Assembly (NCBI RefSeq): GCF_900590755.1
Contig: NZ_UUOC01000052.1
Location: 372,001 to 436,000, forward strand
Source: Pseudomonas viridiflava
GTDB taxonomy: Bacteria > Pseudomonadota > Gammaproteobacteria > Pseudomonadales > Pseudomonadaceae
DNA: 64,000 bases
Reading direction: 5' to 3'
Numbering within the stretch: the stretch's first letter is position 1; every line of letters begins with the position of its first letter. A model generated the notes under the pieces. It searched no databases and was not told the DNA's origin. It was given only the letters and a program-made list of their open reading frames with translations. Position numbers and translations under genes: made by a program. Shown here in pieces: positions 24,217 to 32,958 of this stretch.

Positions 24217-27129
24217 ATGCCGCTTGCCACGCTGATCCGCCGCTCCAGTTTGCCTTGCCCTGAAGTCAGTGCCGAGCAGGCCCTGCAACTGTTGGCGCAG
24301 CACTACGGCTTGAGCGGCTCGCTGAAAGAACTGGGCAGCCAGCAAGATCGCAATTTCCTGCTGGATACGGGCACGCAGCGTTACGTCCTGAAATTCTGCC
24401 ATGGGGATTATTCGCCCTTGGAACTCGACGCCCAGCATGCGGCGTTGGGGCATCTGGGCAGTCATTCCCAAGTCCGCGTACCTGAAGTGATCAGCACCCG
24501 CGACGGCAAGCAATTACTGACGCTGGAGTTGGGCGGCAACGTTGTGCATGTTCGGTTGCTGGAGTTCATCGACGGCCAGGCTCTGAGCCACTTGCGCCAT
24601 TTGCCGCGAGACGTGGTGATGGAATTGGGCGAGTTGTGCGCCCAGGTCGACCGCTCGCTGGCTACGTTCGAGCATCCGGGCCTGGAGCGCATTCTGCAAT
24701 GGGACCCGCGCCACGCCCAGGCGCTGATCAAGCATCTACTGCCCATCATCGACAACGAAGACGAGCGCGCCTGCATCGCCGAAGCCGCCGAACAGGCCCA
24801 ACGCCGTTTGCTGCCATTGATCCCGGCGTTGCCGATGCAGACCGTGCATCTGGATATCACCGAATACAACGTGGTCTGGTCGCGAGATGCGAAGCTGCAC
24901 TGGCAATTGCAGGGTTTGATCGATTTCGGCGATCTGGTGAAGACCTGGCGGGTGGCGGACCTGTCGGTCACTTGCGCGGCATTGTTGCACCATGCCGAGG
25001 GCGATCCGCTGTACATCCTTCCGGCGATCCGTGCCTACCACGCGTTCAATCCGCTGCTGATTGAAGAATTGCAGGCCTTGTGGCCGCTGATTGTCGCGCG
25101 CTCGGCGGTGCTGGTGCTCAGCAGCGAACAGCAGGCGGCAGTGGAGCCGGACAACACGTACATCCAGGCCAATATAGAAAGCGAATGGGGCATCTTTGAC
25201 GTCGCGACGTCGGTGCCAATTGCCTTGATGGAAGCGGCGATCCTGGCTTCGGTCGGGATGCAAGCTGTCGCACCCGAGGCTGACGGAATGTTGCCCTTGA
25301 TGCCCAGCCTGGCGGGGCGGGCGTTCAGTCAGGTTGACCTTGGCGTGCTCAGCGAGCATTTCGTCGCCGGTAACTGGGAGCACAGCGGCATCGATGAGCA
25401 ACTGCTCAAGCAGGCGGCCAGACAGACGGGGCAGGCAGCGAGCCGGTTTGCTGAATATCGTCTGTCACGCACCCTGATCGACAGCGCCAAAGAGCCGGAA
25501 ACCTGCGCCCTGCATGTCGAGTTGTACCTTGGCGCGCCAACCCCGCTGCATGCGCCTTTCGACGGCGTGCTGCGGCTTACGGCCAACGCCGCCTTGTTGC
25601 TGGTCGGCGCGCAGATGAGCCTGCGGTTGTGGGGCGCGGCGTTGGAATTGACGCCTGGCGCGAGCGTGGCGGCGGGTGATCTGATCGGTCAGGGTACGGG
25701 TTCGCTGGTGCTGCAACTGTGTACGGTGCCGGACCTGAGCCCGCCGTTGTTTGCCACCCCGGCCTGGGCCGATGCCTGGCGTCAGCTCTGCCCTTCACCG
25801 GCGGCTTTGCTGGGGTTTGATTGCGATGCGCCTGCGCTGCCTGATGCGGCGCAGCTATTGGCCCGACGCGACGCGAGTTTTGCCCGCTCCCAGAAGCACT
25901 ACTATCAGGCCCCGCCGCAAATCGAGCGCGGCTGGCGCAACCATTTGATCGATATGCAGGGCCGGTCCTATCTGGACATGCTCAACAACGTCGCCGTGCT
26001 CGGCCACGGTCATCCGCGCATGGCGGCAGAAGCCGGGCGGCAGTGGTCGTTGCTCAATACCAACTCGCGGTTTCATTACGCGTCGATTGCTGAATTCTCC
26101 GAACGCTTGCTCAAGCTGGCACCCGAAGGCTTTGACCGGGTGTTTCTGGTCAATAGCGGCACCGAAGCCAACGACTTGGCGATTCGGCTGGCCTGGGCCT
26201 ACAGCGGCGGGCGCGACATGCTCAGCGTGCTGGAGGCGTATCACGGCTGGTCGGTGGCCACCGATGCGATTTCCACCTCCATCGCCGACAACCCGCAGGC
26301 GTTGAGCACCCGGCCGGAATGGGTGCACCCGGTGACCGCGCCGAATACTTATCGCGGCGAGTTTCGGGGGGCCGACAGCGCGCCGCAGTATGTGCGCACT
26401 GTGGAGCAGGTGCTTGAGCAGTTGGCCCGGCAAAAACGGCAGGTGGCGGGCTTCATCTGCGAGCCGGTGTATGGCAACGCCGGGGGGATTTCCTTGCCGC
26501 CGGGTTATCTGCAACAGGTTTATCAGAAGATCCGAGAGCAGGGCGGCGTGTGCATTGCTGACGAAGTTCAGGTGGGTTATGGCCGTTTGGGCCATTACTT
26601 CTGGGGCTTCGAAGAGCAGGGCGTGGTGCCGGACATCATCACCCTGGCCAAGGGCATGGGTAACGGCCATCCATTGGGTGCCGTGATTACTCGACGGGAA
26701 ATCGCCGAGGCGCTGGAGGCCGAGGGTTATTTCTTCTCATCCGCAGGCGGCAGCCCGGTTAGTTGCCGGATCGGCATGGCGGTGCTGGATGTCATGGAAG
26801 AAGAAAAACTCCGGGAAAACGCCGCTATGGTCGGCGACCACTTCAAGGCGCGGCTGCAAGCATTGATCGACCTGCATCCACTGGTGGGCGCGGTGCATGG
26901 CATGGGTTTCTATCTGGGCGTTGAGCTGGTGCGCAATCGCCAGACCCTGGAGCCCGCCACTGAAGAAACTGCTTACCTGTGTGACCGGCTGCGGGACCTG
27001 AGCATTTTCATGCAGCCCACGGGGGATTACCTGAACATCCTGAAAATCAAACCGCCGATGTGCACCACCCGGCAGAGCGTGGATTTTTTTGTGGATAGCG
27101 TGTCGAAGGTGTTGGCTGAGCTTGAGTGA
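24217..27129 (+). CDS. Three-domain protein: APH-like kinase, M23-like middle domain, class III aminotransferase
   Basis: 970 residues from the ATG at 24217 (GAGG upstream). Residues about 20-330 form an aminoglycoside-phosphotransferase/choline-kinase-like domain, with catalytic HLDITEYN (D213, N218) and LIDFGDL. Residues about 430-570 contain a beta-rich segment (PTPLHAPFDGVLRLTANAALLL, GDLIGQGTGSLVLQL) resembling the M23 peptidase/swivelling fold but without obvious zinc ligands. Residues about 590-970 are a class III PLP aminotransferase: NVAVLGHGHPRM, VNSGTEANDLAIRLA, ADEVQVGYGRLG, and TLAKGMGNGHPLGAV with PLP lysine K812. The aminotransferase part resembles ethanolamine-phosphate phospho-lyases (ETNPPL, AGXT2L), so the kinase could phosphorylate an amino-alcohol that the C-terminal domain then eliminates. 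That pathway is inference. A REP and aguA follow. Confidence 0.8.
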   Translation: MPLATLIRRSSLPCPEVSAEQALQLLAQHYGLSGSLKELGSQQDRNFLLDTGTQRYVLKFCHGDYSPLELDAQHAALGHLGSHSQVRVPEVISTRDGKQLLTLELGGNVVHVRLLEFIDGQALSHLRHLPRDVVMELGELCAQVDRSLATFEHPGLERILQWDPRHAQALIKHLLPIIDNEDERACIAEAAEQAQRRLLPLIPALPMQTVHLDITEYNVVWSRDAKLHWQLQGLIDFGDLVKTWRVADLSVTCAALLHHAEGDPLYILPAIRAYHAFNPLLIEELQALWPLIVARSAVLVLSSEQQAAVEPDNTYIQANIESEWGIFDVATSVPIALMEAAILASVGMQAVAPEADGMLPLMPSLAGRAFSQVDLGVLSEHFVAGNWEHSGIDEQLLKQAARQTGQAASRFAEYRLSRTLIDSAKEPETCALHVELYLGAPTPLHAPFDGVLRLTANAALLLVGAQMSLRLWGAALELTPGASVAAGDLIGQGTGSLVLQLCTVPDLSPPLFATPAWADAWRQLCPSPAALLGFDCDAPALPDAAQLLARRDASFARSQKHYYQAPPQIERGWRNHLIDMQGRSYLDMLNNVAVLGHGHPRMAAEAGRQWSLLNTNSRFHYASIAEFSERLLKLAPEGFDRVFLVNSGTEANDLAIRLAWAYSGGRDMLSVLEAYHGWSVATDAISTSIADNPQALSTRPEWVHPVTAPNTYRGEFRGADSAPQYVRTVEQVLEQLARQKRQVAGFICEPVYGNAGGISLPPGYLQQVYQKIREQGGVCIADEVQVGYGRLGHYFWGFEEQGVVPDIITLAKGMGNGHPLGAVITRREIAEALEAEGYFFSSAGGSPVSCRIGMAVLDVMEEEKLRENAAMVGDHFKARLQALIDLHPLVGAVHGMGFYLGVELVRNRQTLEPATEETAYLCDRLRDLSIFMQPTGDYLNILKIKPPMCTTRQSVDFFVDSVSKVLAELE

Positions 27130-27143
27130 ACACCTAGTCCCCC

Positions 27144-27232
27144 TGTAGGAGTGAGCTTGCTCGCGATTGGATCTGGCAGTTGATGAAGACGTTGTCTGAC
27201 CTGACGCTATCGCGAGCAAGCTCACTCCTACA
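27144..27232. repeat. REP pair, family C
   Basis: TGTAGGAGTGAGCTTGCTCG arm and complement, 89 bases, between the aminotransferase gene and aguA. Confidence 0.95.
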
Positions 27233-27369
27233 GGGACTTGGTTTCAGATTAATATCTGCGTTTATCATCGGGTTGATCTATTTGTCCGGTTTTATTCACT
27301 TCTGTTCCCGATTTTTATCCGCTATAAAGTCGCCATTGTTTGCTCTCTCTCCACGGAGTCCTGATTGCC

Positions 27370-28476
27370 ATGACCACACTCAAAAGCACCCCACGCGCCG
27401 ATGGCTTTCATATGCCTGCCGAGTGGGCCGCGCAGACGCAAACCTGGATGGTCTGGCCAGAGCGTCCGGACAACTGGCGTCTGGGTGGCAAGCCGGTGCA
27501 GAGCGCTCATGTGGCGGTGGCCAAGGCCATTGCGCGTTTCGAGCCGGTGACGGTTGCGGTTTCTGCCGCGCAGTACGACAACGCCCGCGCTCGTCTGGAC
27601 GTGCCGAACATTCGCGTGGTGGAAATCAGTAACGACGACGCATGGGTGCGCGATACCGGGCCGACCTTCGTCATCAATGACAGCGGCGAAGTGCGCGGTG
27701 TGGATTGGGATTTCAACGCCTGGGGTGGTTTTGACGGCGGCTTGTACGCGCCGTGGAACCTGGATTCGCAAGTGGCAAGCAAGATCCTCGAAATCGAACG
27801 CTGCCCGCGTTATCAGACTGAAGGTTTTGTGCTGGAAGGCGGCTCTATCCATGTGGATGGCGAAGGTACGCTGATCACCACTGAAGAATGCCTGCTCAAT
27901 CGCAACCGCAACCCACACCTGTCCCGCGAAGAGATCGAAGCAGTGCTCAGCGCCAACCTGGCTGTGGATAAAATCGTCTGGCTGCCGGATGGTCTCTTCA
28001 ACGACGAAACCGACGGCCATGTAGATAACTTCTGCTGCTACGTGCGCCCAGGTGAAGTGTTGCTGGCCTGGACCGATGATCCCAAAGACCCCAACTACCC
28101 ACGTTGCCAGGCAGCGTTGAGTATTTTGGAAAACACCCGTGACGCCAAAGGGCGCGCATTTATCGTCCACAAGATGCCAATCCCCGGCCCATTGTTCGCC
28201 ACTGCCGAAGAGTGTGCTGGCGTTGATCAGGTGCACGGCAGCCAGGAACGCAATCCATCGGTGCGTCTGGCCGGTTCCTACGTGAACTTTTTGATCGTTA
28301 ACGGCGGCATTATCGCCCCGAGTTTCGACGATCCACTGGACGAAACCGCCCGTGAAATCCTGCAGCAGCTGTTCCCCGAGCATGAGGTGGTCATGGTGCC
28401 AGGCCGCGAATTGTTGCTGGGCGGAGGCAATATTCACTGCCTTACCCAACAGCAGCCTGCACCTCATCGCGTCTGA
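27370..28476 (+). CDS. aguA: Agmatine deiminase
   Basis: 368 residues from the ATG at 27370. It converts agmatine to N-carbamoylputrescine, first step of the agmatine-to-putrescine route. Peptidyl-arginine-deiminase fold motifs are present: EISNDDAWVRDTGPTF (substrate Asp), FVLEGGSIHVDGEG, ETDGHVDNF (catalytic His) and GGGNIHCLT with the nucleophile C357. The usual partner aguB is not in the window. It ends at a strong terminator 55 bases downstream. Confidence 0.95.
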   Translation: MTTLKSTPRADGFHMPAEWAAQTQTWMVWPERPDNWRLGGKPVQSAHVAVAKAIARFEPVTVAVSAAQYDNARARLDVPNIRVVEISNDDAWVRDTGPTFVINDSGEVRGVDWDFNAWGGFDGGLYAPWNLDSQVASKILEIERCPRYQTEGFVLEGGSIHVDGEGTLITTEECLLNRNRNPHLSREEIEAVLSANLAVDKIVWLPDGLFNDETDGHVDNFCCYVRPGEVLLAWTDDPKDPNYPRCQAALSILENTRDAKGRAFIVHKMPIPGPLFATAEECAGVDQVHGSQERNPSVRLAGSYVNFLIVNGGIIAPSFDDPLDETAREILQQLFPEHEVVMVPGRELLLGGGNIHCLTQQQPAPHRV

Positions 28477-28530
28477 TTGCAGGACGATGTAACCGAGCGG
28501 TTACAGAGTTGGTCTCGTTCTTGCTGGCAT

Positions 28531-28559
28531 AAGCCCATCACTGTGATGGGCTTTTTTTA
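28531..28559 (+). terminator. Rho-independent terminator of aguA
   Basis: AAGCCCATCA CTG TGATGGGCTT hairpin followed by T5. Confidence 0.93.
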
Positions 28560-28688
28560 TGGGAGGAAGATTTCGTAACACCATTCGTTCGATAGAAGGA
28601 CGGACTGCAGCTGAATCGCTTTGCGCTTAGCTCGTCTGTCATAAAGCATCAGTACATTTAGCCCCTCATGACTTCAGAGGTTGTCCCT

Positions 28689-28889
28689 ATGAACGCAGGT
28701 ATTGAGTCTCGTGCTCGTGGTTTGTCTGCTAGTAGCGAAGCGCGCCAGATGATGGCGGATTGGATAAGGGCTACCCGCGTTGCACACCCCAAGCGACCGG
28801 ATGTGCGCAAAATGCTGTTGCAACGCTACCCCGCGGATTTGCTCAACGAAGCGGAGCTGGAAGCGCTGCTGCGCGTGCTCAACGACTGA
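28689..28889 (+). CDS. Small conserved-type hypothetical protein (66 residues)
   Basis: 66 residues from the ATG at 28689, with AGAGG eight bases upstream; a start seven codons earlier lacks a ribosome binding site. Basic centre (RATRVAHPKRPDVRKMLLQR) and an acidic helical end (LLNEAELEALLRVLND). No signal peptide or membrane segment. I do not recognise the family. It stands alone between the aguA terminator and the porin gene, followed by a GGCCCGTTCTAGAGCGGGCC hairpin at about 28894-28913 that may terminate it. Confidence 0.6.
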   Translation: MNAGIESRARGLSASSEARQMMADWIRATRVAHPKRPDVRKMLLQRYPADLLNEAELEALLRVLND

Positions 28890-29138
28890 GCGAGGCCCGT
28901 TCTAGAGCGGGCCAGCGCGACAGCAATCTGCACAAAAAGTTTCCTGCAAATTGACACCTTTGTGACAGGGCGGATAGGATTTGCCTCCTCCGCCTGTGGC
29001 ATTGCGCCATGTACGTGCATCAGTAGTCCACTGCGATGATTCGTGCGGGCTCCGAAAAATGATCTTTCGGAAGCCTTGGACAACCCCCGGGTTGTCGCCA
29101 CAGCGCGTGATTAATCCGCAGAAAAAGGACGATAACAA

Positions 29139-30419
29139 ATGCTCACCACACGCATCAGTTTGCTCGCACTGGCCCTCTTCAGTGCTGGTCAGGTCATGGC
29201 CGACAGTCAGGCAGACTCCAAAGGTTTTGTTGAAGACAGCCACCTGAACCTCGCGCTGCGCAACGCCTATATCAACCGTGATTACAAAAATGGCAGCGAA
29301 GACAAGGCCGAGTGGGGCCAGGCCTTCATGGCTAACTTCGCATCGGGCTTTACCCAAGGCACCGTTGGCGTGGGCGTTGATGCGTTCGGCCTGTACGGCG
29401 TGCGTCTGGACGGCGGCAAAGGCCGCAGCGGCGCTGGTGGCATCGACTTCTTCAAGCAAGGCGACAGCGGCTCGGCTGCTGACGACCTGTCCCGTGTTGG
29501 TGCTGCTGTAAAAGCACGCATCTCCAACACTGTGATCAAGTACGGCGACCAGATGCCTGCTCTGCCAGTGCTGAGCTACGACAACTCGCGTCTGCTGCCA
29601 GAAAGCTTCACCGGCACCATGATCACTTCCAAAGAAATCGACGGTCTGGAAGTCGTTGCCGGTCGCTTCACCCAAGAGGCTCGCAAGAGCGCTGAAGGTC
29701 GTGACAGCGGCGACCTGAAACGCATCGACGTGTACGGCGCAAGCTACAAGTTCAGCGACGCGTTCACGGCTGCTTTCTACGCTTCCAACAACGAAGACGT
29801 GTTCAAGAAGCAGTACCTGAACCTGAACTACGTCTGGGCGCTGCAGCCTGATCAGTCGCTGACTTTCGACTTCAACGGCTACAACACCAAGCTGGACAAG
29901 GACTACTCGGCAGCAGCCGCAGCCGGCGAGCGCGACAACAAGATCTGGAGCCTGGCGGCGACCTGGGCAGTTGGCATCCACTCCTTCACCCTGGCTCACC
30001 AGCGCAGCACAGGCGAAACCGGTTACAACTACGGTTTCTATCGTAATGCCGGTGGTTATGGCGACGGTGGCAACACCATCTACCTGGCCAACTCGTACTG
30101 GTCCGACTTCAACGGCAAGGACGAGCGTTCGTGGCAAGTGGCCTACGGCGTCGACCTGTCCGGTCTGGTGCTGCCAGGTCTGAGCTACAAGACAGCCTAC
30201 GTGCGTGGCGACAACATCGACGACGGCACCAACCGTGGTGACGGCAGTGAGCGCGAAATCTTCAGCCAGCTGACTTACGTGGTGCAGAGCGGCCCGGCCA
30301 AAGACCTGTCCATCCGTGTGCGTAACTCATTCCTGCGTGTTTCCAACAACGCCAGCAACTACAACGCTGACGGTAACGAAACCCGTATCTTCGTCGACTA
30401 CCCGATCAACGTTTTCTGA
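29139..30419 (+). CDS. OprD-family outer-membrane porin
   Basis: 426 residues. Sec signal peptide MLTTRISLLALALFSAGQVMA, then the OprD pattern: DSHLNLALRNAYINRDYKNG, EWGQAFMANFASGFTQGTVG, VDAFGLYGVRLDGG and a C-terminal strand ending FVDYPINVF for Bam recognition. OprD-family channels take up amino acids, peptides or organic acids; the specific substrate cannot be read. The gene is monocistronic, with a family C REP after it. The preceding 250 bases hold its promoter but no other gene. Confidence 0.9.
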   Translation: MLTTRISLLALALFSAGQVMADSQADSKGFVEDSHLNLALRNAYINRDYKNGSEDKAEWGQAFMANFASGFTQGTVGVGVDAFGLYGVRLDGGKGRSGAGGIDFFKQGDSGSAADDLSRVGAAVKARISNTVIKYGDQMPALPVLSYDNSRLLPESFTGTMITSKEIDGLEVVAGRFTQEARKSAEGRDSGDLKRIDVYGASYKFSDAFTAAFYASNNEDVFKKQYLNLNYVWALQPDQSLTFDFNGYNTKLDKDYSAAAAAGERDNKIWSLAATWAVGIHSFTLAHQRSTGETGYNYGFYRNAGGYGDGGNTIYLANSYWSDFNGKDERSWQVAYGVDLSGLVLPGLSYKTAYVRGDNIDDGTNRGDGSEREIFSQLTYVVQSGPAKDLSIRVRNSFLRVSNNASNYNADGNETRIFVDYPINVF

Positions 30420-30458
30420 TGATCGTGGGGGGCGTGCCTAGCGCCCCCTTCTCGGTAT

Positions 30459-30549
30459 TGTGGGAGCGAGCTTGCTCGCGAAGGCGGTCCATCTGCCAGG
30501 AATATATGGTGGATGTACTGGCCTCTTCGCAAGCAAGCTTGCTCCCACA
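30459..30549. repeat. REP pair, family C variant
   Basis: TGTGGGAGCGAGCTTGCTCG arm and an imperfect complement (AAGCAAGCTTGCTCCCACA). Same core as family C but with TGGGAGCG ends. Confidence 0.9.
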
Positions 30550-30644
30550 AATATCGAGCTTCTCGTGAAGATGTTTTTTCAAATTTTTTCCGCCGCTGCT
30601 CGGGCTACTATATCCCCCACCTTCGGCTGACCCGGTCACGCTTC

Positions 30645-31424
30645 ATGGCCCTCGCTGCACCTCCCGACCTTTCCGACACCGCTGTGCCTGTGCAACCACT
30701 GGCGCGGACCTATCCGCGTGGGCGTTTCATCGAGCCTCATGAGCATGTCTGGGGGCAGGTGTTGTACGCCACTTCCGGGGTGATGTGGGTCGAGACACCT
30801 TTTGAAGCGCTGGTCGTGCCGCCGCAACGGGCTGTGTGGCTGCCTCCGGGCGTGGTGCATGGCATTCGCGTCGTCACCGATCTTGAGATGCGCAACATCT
30901 ACCTGCGTCCCGCCATCGCCGCGACGCTGGAGAAAACCGTTCAGGTGTTCGAGGTAGGGCAACTGCTGCGTCAGTTGATACTCGGGTTGGTCGAGAACGC
31001 CGGGGATCAGGAGTCTACCTACTACAACGCTCTGGTCAGTCTGGCGCTGCTGGAATTACAGCGTGCTAAACGCTCGATCCTGAAAATCCCCATGCCGGAC
31101 CACTCAGACCGACGCCTGCTCAATCTCTGTCAGGCGGTCATGAGCGATCCTTCGCTGATCATTTCCTTCGAGCAGCATGCCGAAAACGCGGGCGCCAGCG
31201 TTCGAACCCTGGCGCGTTTGTTTCAGGGCGCGCTGGGCATGGGCTTCGCCGAGTGGCGTCGGCAGGTGCAATTGGCCACCGCTGTCGCGGAGCTGATCCA
31301 GGGCGTGCCGGTCAGCACCATCGCCCGCTCGCTGGGCTACTCGCCGAGCAGCTTCAGCGACATGTTCCGCCGGGAACTGGGTGTGGCGCCGTCGCAGTAT
31401 CTACAGACCGAAATTTCAATGTAG
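30645..31424 (+). CDS. AraC-family regulator with cupin sensor domain
   Basis: 259 residues from the ATG at 30645. The N-terminal cupin (RGRFIEPHEHVWGQVLYATSGVMWVET...WLPPGVVHGIRV) binds an unknown ligand. The C-terminal AraC double HTH reads ASVRTLARLFQGALGMGFAEWRRQ...IARSLGYSPSSFSDMFRRELG. Likely a cytosolic repressor/activator of a neighbouring transporter or its own operon; the divergent region holds only a REP. Effector and targets unknown. Confidence 0.85.
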   Translation: MALAAPPDLSDTAVPVQPLARTYPRGRFIEPHEHVWGQVLYATSGVMWVETPFEALVVPPQRAVWLPPGVVHGIRVVTDLEMRNIYLRPAIAATLEKTVQVFEVGQLLRQLILGLVENAGDQESTYYNALVSLALLELQRAKRSILKIPMPDHSDRRLLNLCQAVMSDPSLIISFEQHAENAGASVRTLARLFQGALGMGFAEWRRQVQLATAVAELIQGVPVSTIARSLGYSPSSFSDMFRRELGVAPSQYLQTEISM

Positions 31425-31454
31425 GGCGGGCTGTCGCGCAGCAAACACAGGACC

Positions 31455-31543
31455 TGTAGGAGCGCACGAGCAGCGCGAGGCCGCGATGGCGGCGTATCAG
31501 ATAGACCGCCATCGCTGCCTCGCGCTGCTCGTGAGCTCCTACA
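31455..31543. repeat. REP pair, family D
   Basis: TGTAGGAGCGCACGAGCAGC and near-complement, 89 bases. Confidence 0.9.
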
Positions 31544-31682
31544 GAAAATCGTTTCAATTCAAATTTTGATTTTTGTTTGAAGAGAACGACAACCCTGTCC
31601 GATTCCCTGAAGTCCTTGGCCGATGCCTTTCATTGGCGGCCACTAAACTGCGTGCATTCGATATTTCTGCGCGGTGTTCATC

Positions 31683-31856
31683 ATGAGCTACCTCATTTCC
31701 ATTGTTATCGGTATCGCCGTCGGCCTGCTGTACGGCGCCCTTGATTTCCGTTCGCCTGCGCCGCCTGCCGTGGCATTGGTCGGCCTCACGGGCATGCTGT
31801 TGGGCGAAAAAATCTGGCCAATGGGCAAGCAGCTGTTTGCCACCTGGTTTTCCTGA
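31683..31856 (+). CDS. XapX-domain (DUF1427) small membrane protein
   Basis: 57 residues with two hydrophobic helices (YLISIVIGIAVGLLYGAL and PPAVALVGLTGMLLGE) around the RSPAPPA turn that defines the XapX family. An inner-membrane protein of unknown role, often next to oxidoreductase genes as here (the quinone-oxidoreductase-like gene starts 21 bases downstream, so the two are probably one operon). Confidence 0.85.
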   Translation: MSYLISIVIGIAVGLLYGALDFRSPAPPAVALVGLTGMLLGEKIWPMGKQLFATWFS

Positions 31857-31877
31857 TCACACCTCTTGGAGCCTCCA

Positions 31878-32837
31878 ATGAAAGCACTGCAATTCTCCAA
31901 AACCGGCGACCTCGCCGCCCTGCAATACGTTGAACTGCCCACGCCGGTGCCTGCTCAGGATGAGGTGCTGATCGAAGTCAGGGCCGCCGGTTTGAACCCC
32001 AGCGATGTGAAAAACGTCCTCGGACGCTTCCCGTACACCACCTTGCCTCGGGTGCCGGGCCGGGATTTTGCCGGTGTGGTGATCGAAGGCCCGCAAGAGC
32101 TAGTCGGTCAGGAAGTCTGGGGCACGGGCAAAGAACCTGGTTTTTTTCGCGACGGTTCCCACGCCCAATTTCTCACCCTTCCTGCCAAAGGCGTTGCCCT
32201 GAAACCCAAAGCCTTGAGCTTCAGCCAGGCCGCCAGCCTCGGGGTGCCTTACACCACCGCATGGGATGCGCTGCAACGTAGCGGCGTCGATGCAGACACG
32301 CGTTTGCTGGTGATCGGTGCCAACGGCGCGGTAGGCAGCGCCGCCTTGGCATTGGGCAAGATTCTCGGTGCACAGGTGTTGGGTGCGGTGCGCCGATCCG
32401 AGCAGCTTCAAGCCCTGCAAAACCAAGGCTTCAACGGCATTGTTCTGGAAAAACCGGAGGATCTGGCAGCGCAGGTCAATGAGTTCTATAAGGGCGGTGC
32501 TGACGTCATTTTCGACACCACGGGCTTCTGGCTACCGGCCGCCGTGCCAGCGCTGGCGACCTTCGGCCGAATCGCGATCATTGCCGCCCCGGTGGACGGG
32601 CACGTGCAATTGCCGTCGCTGGCGCTGTACCGCAAAGGCGGTTCAGTAGTGGGCATCAACTCGCTGCTTTACGACTGCCAAGCCTGCGCAAAAATGCTCG
32701 ACCAGTTCGGCCAATATTTCGACCAAGGCACCTTGCCGCTGCCCACCGGCCTGCGCGAATCGCCCCTCAGTGAAGGGCTGGCGCGTTATGCAGACGTGAA
32801 TCAGGGCGCGAGTGAGAAGGTTATTTTGTTGCCGTAA
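31878..32837 (+). CDS. MDR-superfamily quinone oxidoreductase/zinc-less alcohol dehydrogenase
   Basis: 319 residues from the ATG at 31878 (GGAG eight bases upstream). GroES-like N-terminal domain (VLIEVRAAGLNPSDVKNVLG, PGRDFAGVV) and Rossmann domain (LLVIGANGAVGSAALALGK). The Cys/His zinc ligands of true alcohol dehydrogenases are absent, pointing to the quinone-oxidoreductase branch that reduces quinones or enones with NADPH. Probably co-transcribed with the XapX gene; followed by a REP. Confidence 0.85.
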   Translation: MKALQFSKTGDLAALQYVELPTPVPAQDEVLIEVRAAGLNPSDVKNVLGRFPYTTLPRVPGRDFAGVVIEGPQELVGQEVWGTGKEPGFFRDGSHAQFLTLPAKGVALKPKALSFSQAASLGVPYTTAWDALQRSGVDADTRLLVIGANGAVGSAALALGKILGAQVLGAVRRSEQLQALQNQGFNGIVLEKPEDLAAQVNEFYKGGADVIFDTTGFWLPAAVPALATFGRIAIIAAPVDGHVQLPSLALYRKGGSVVGINSLLYDCQACAKMLDQFGQYFDQGTLPLPTGLRESPLSEGLARYADVNQGASEKVILLP

Positions 32838-32863
32838 AGCAACCGGATATGACGCCAATCCCC

Positions 32864-32938
32864 TGTAGGAGCTGCCGAAGGCTGCGAACCGCGGTTTATC
32901 TGAAACACTGCTGTTCGCAGCCTTCGGCAGCTCCTACA
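32864..32938. repeat. REP palindrome, family A
   Basis: TGTAGGAGCTGCCGAAGG arm and complement, between converging genes. Confidence 0.95.
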
Positions 32939-32958
32939 GGCGGGCAACAGATTTCTGG

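Noticed and set aside
28902..30137. 411-codon frame antisense to the OprD porin
   Set aside because: Shadow of the porin gene, which has a signal peptide and family motifs.
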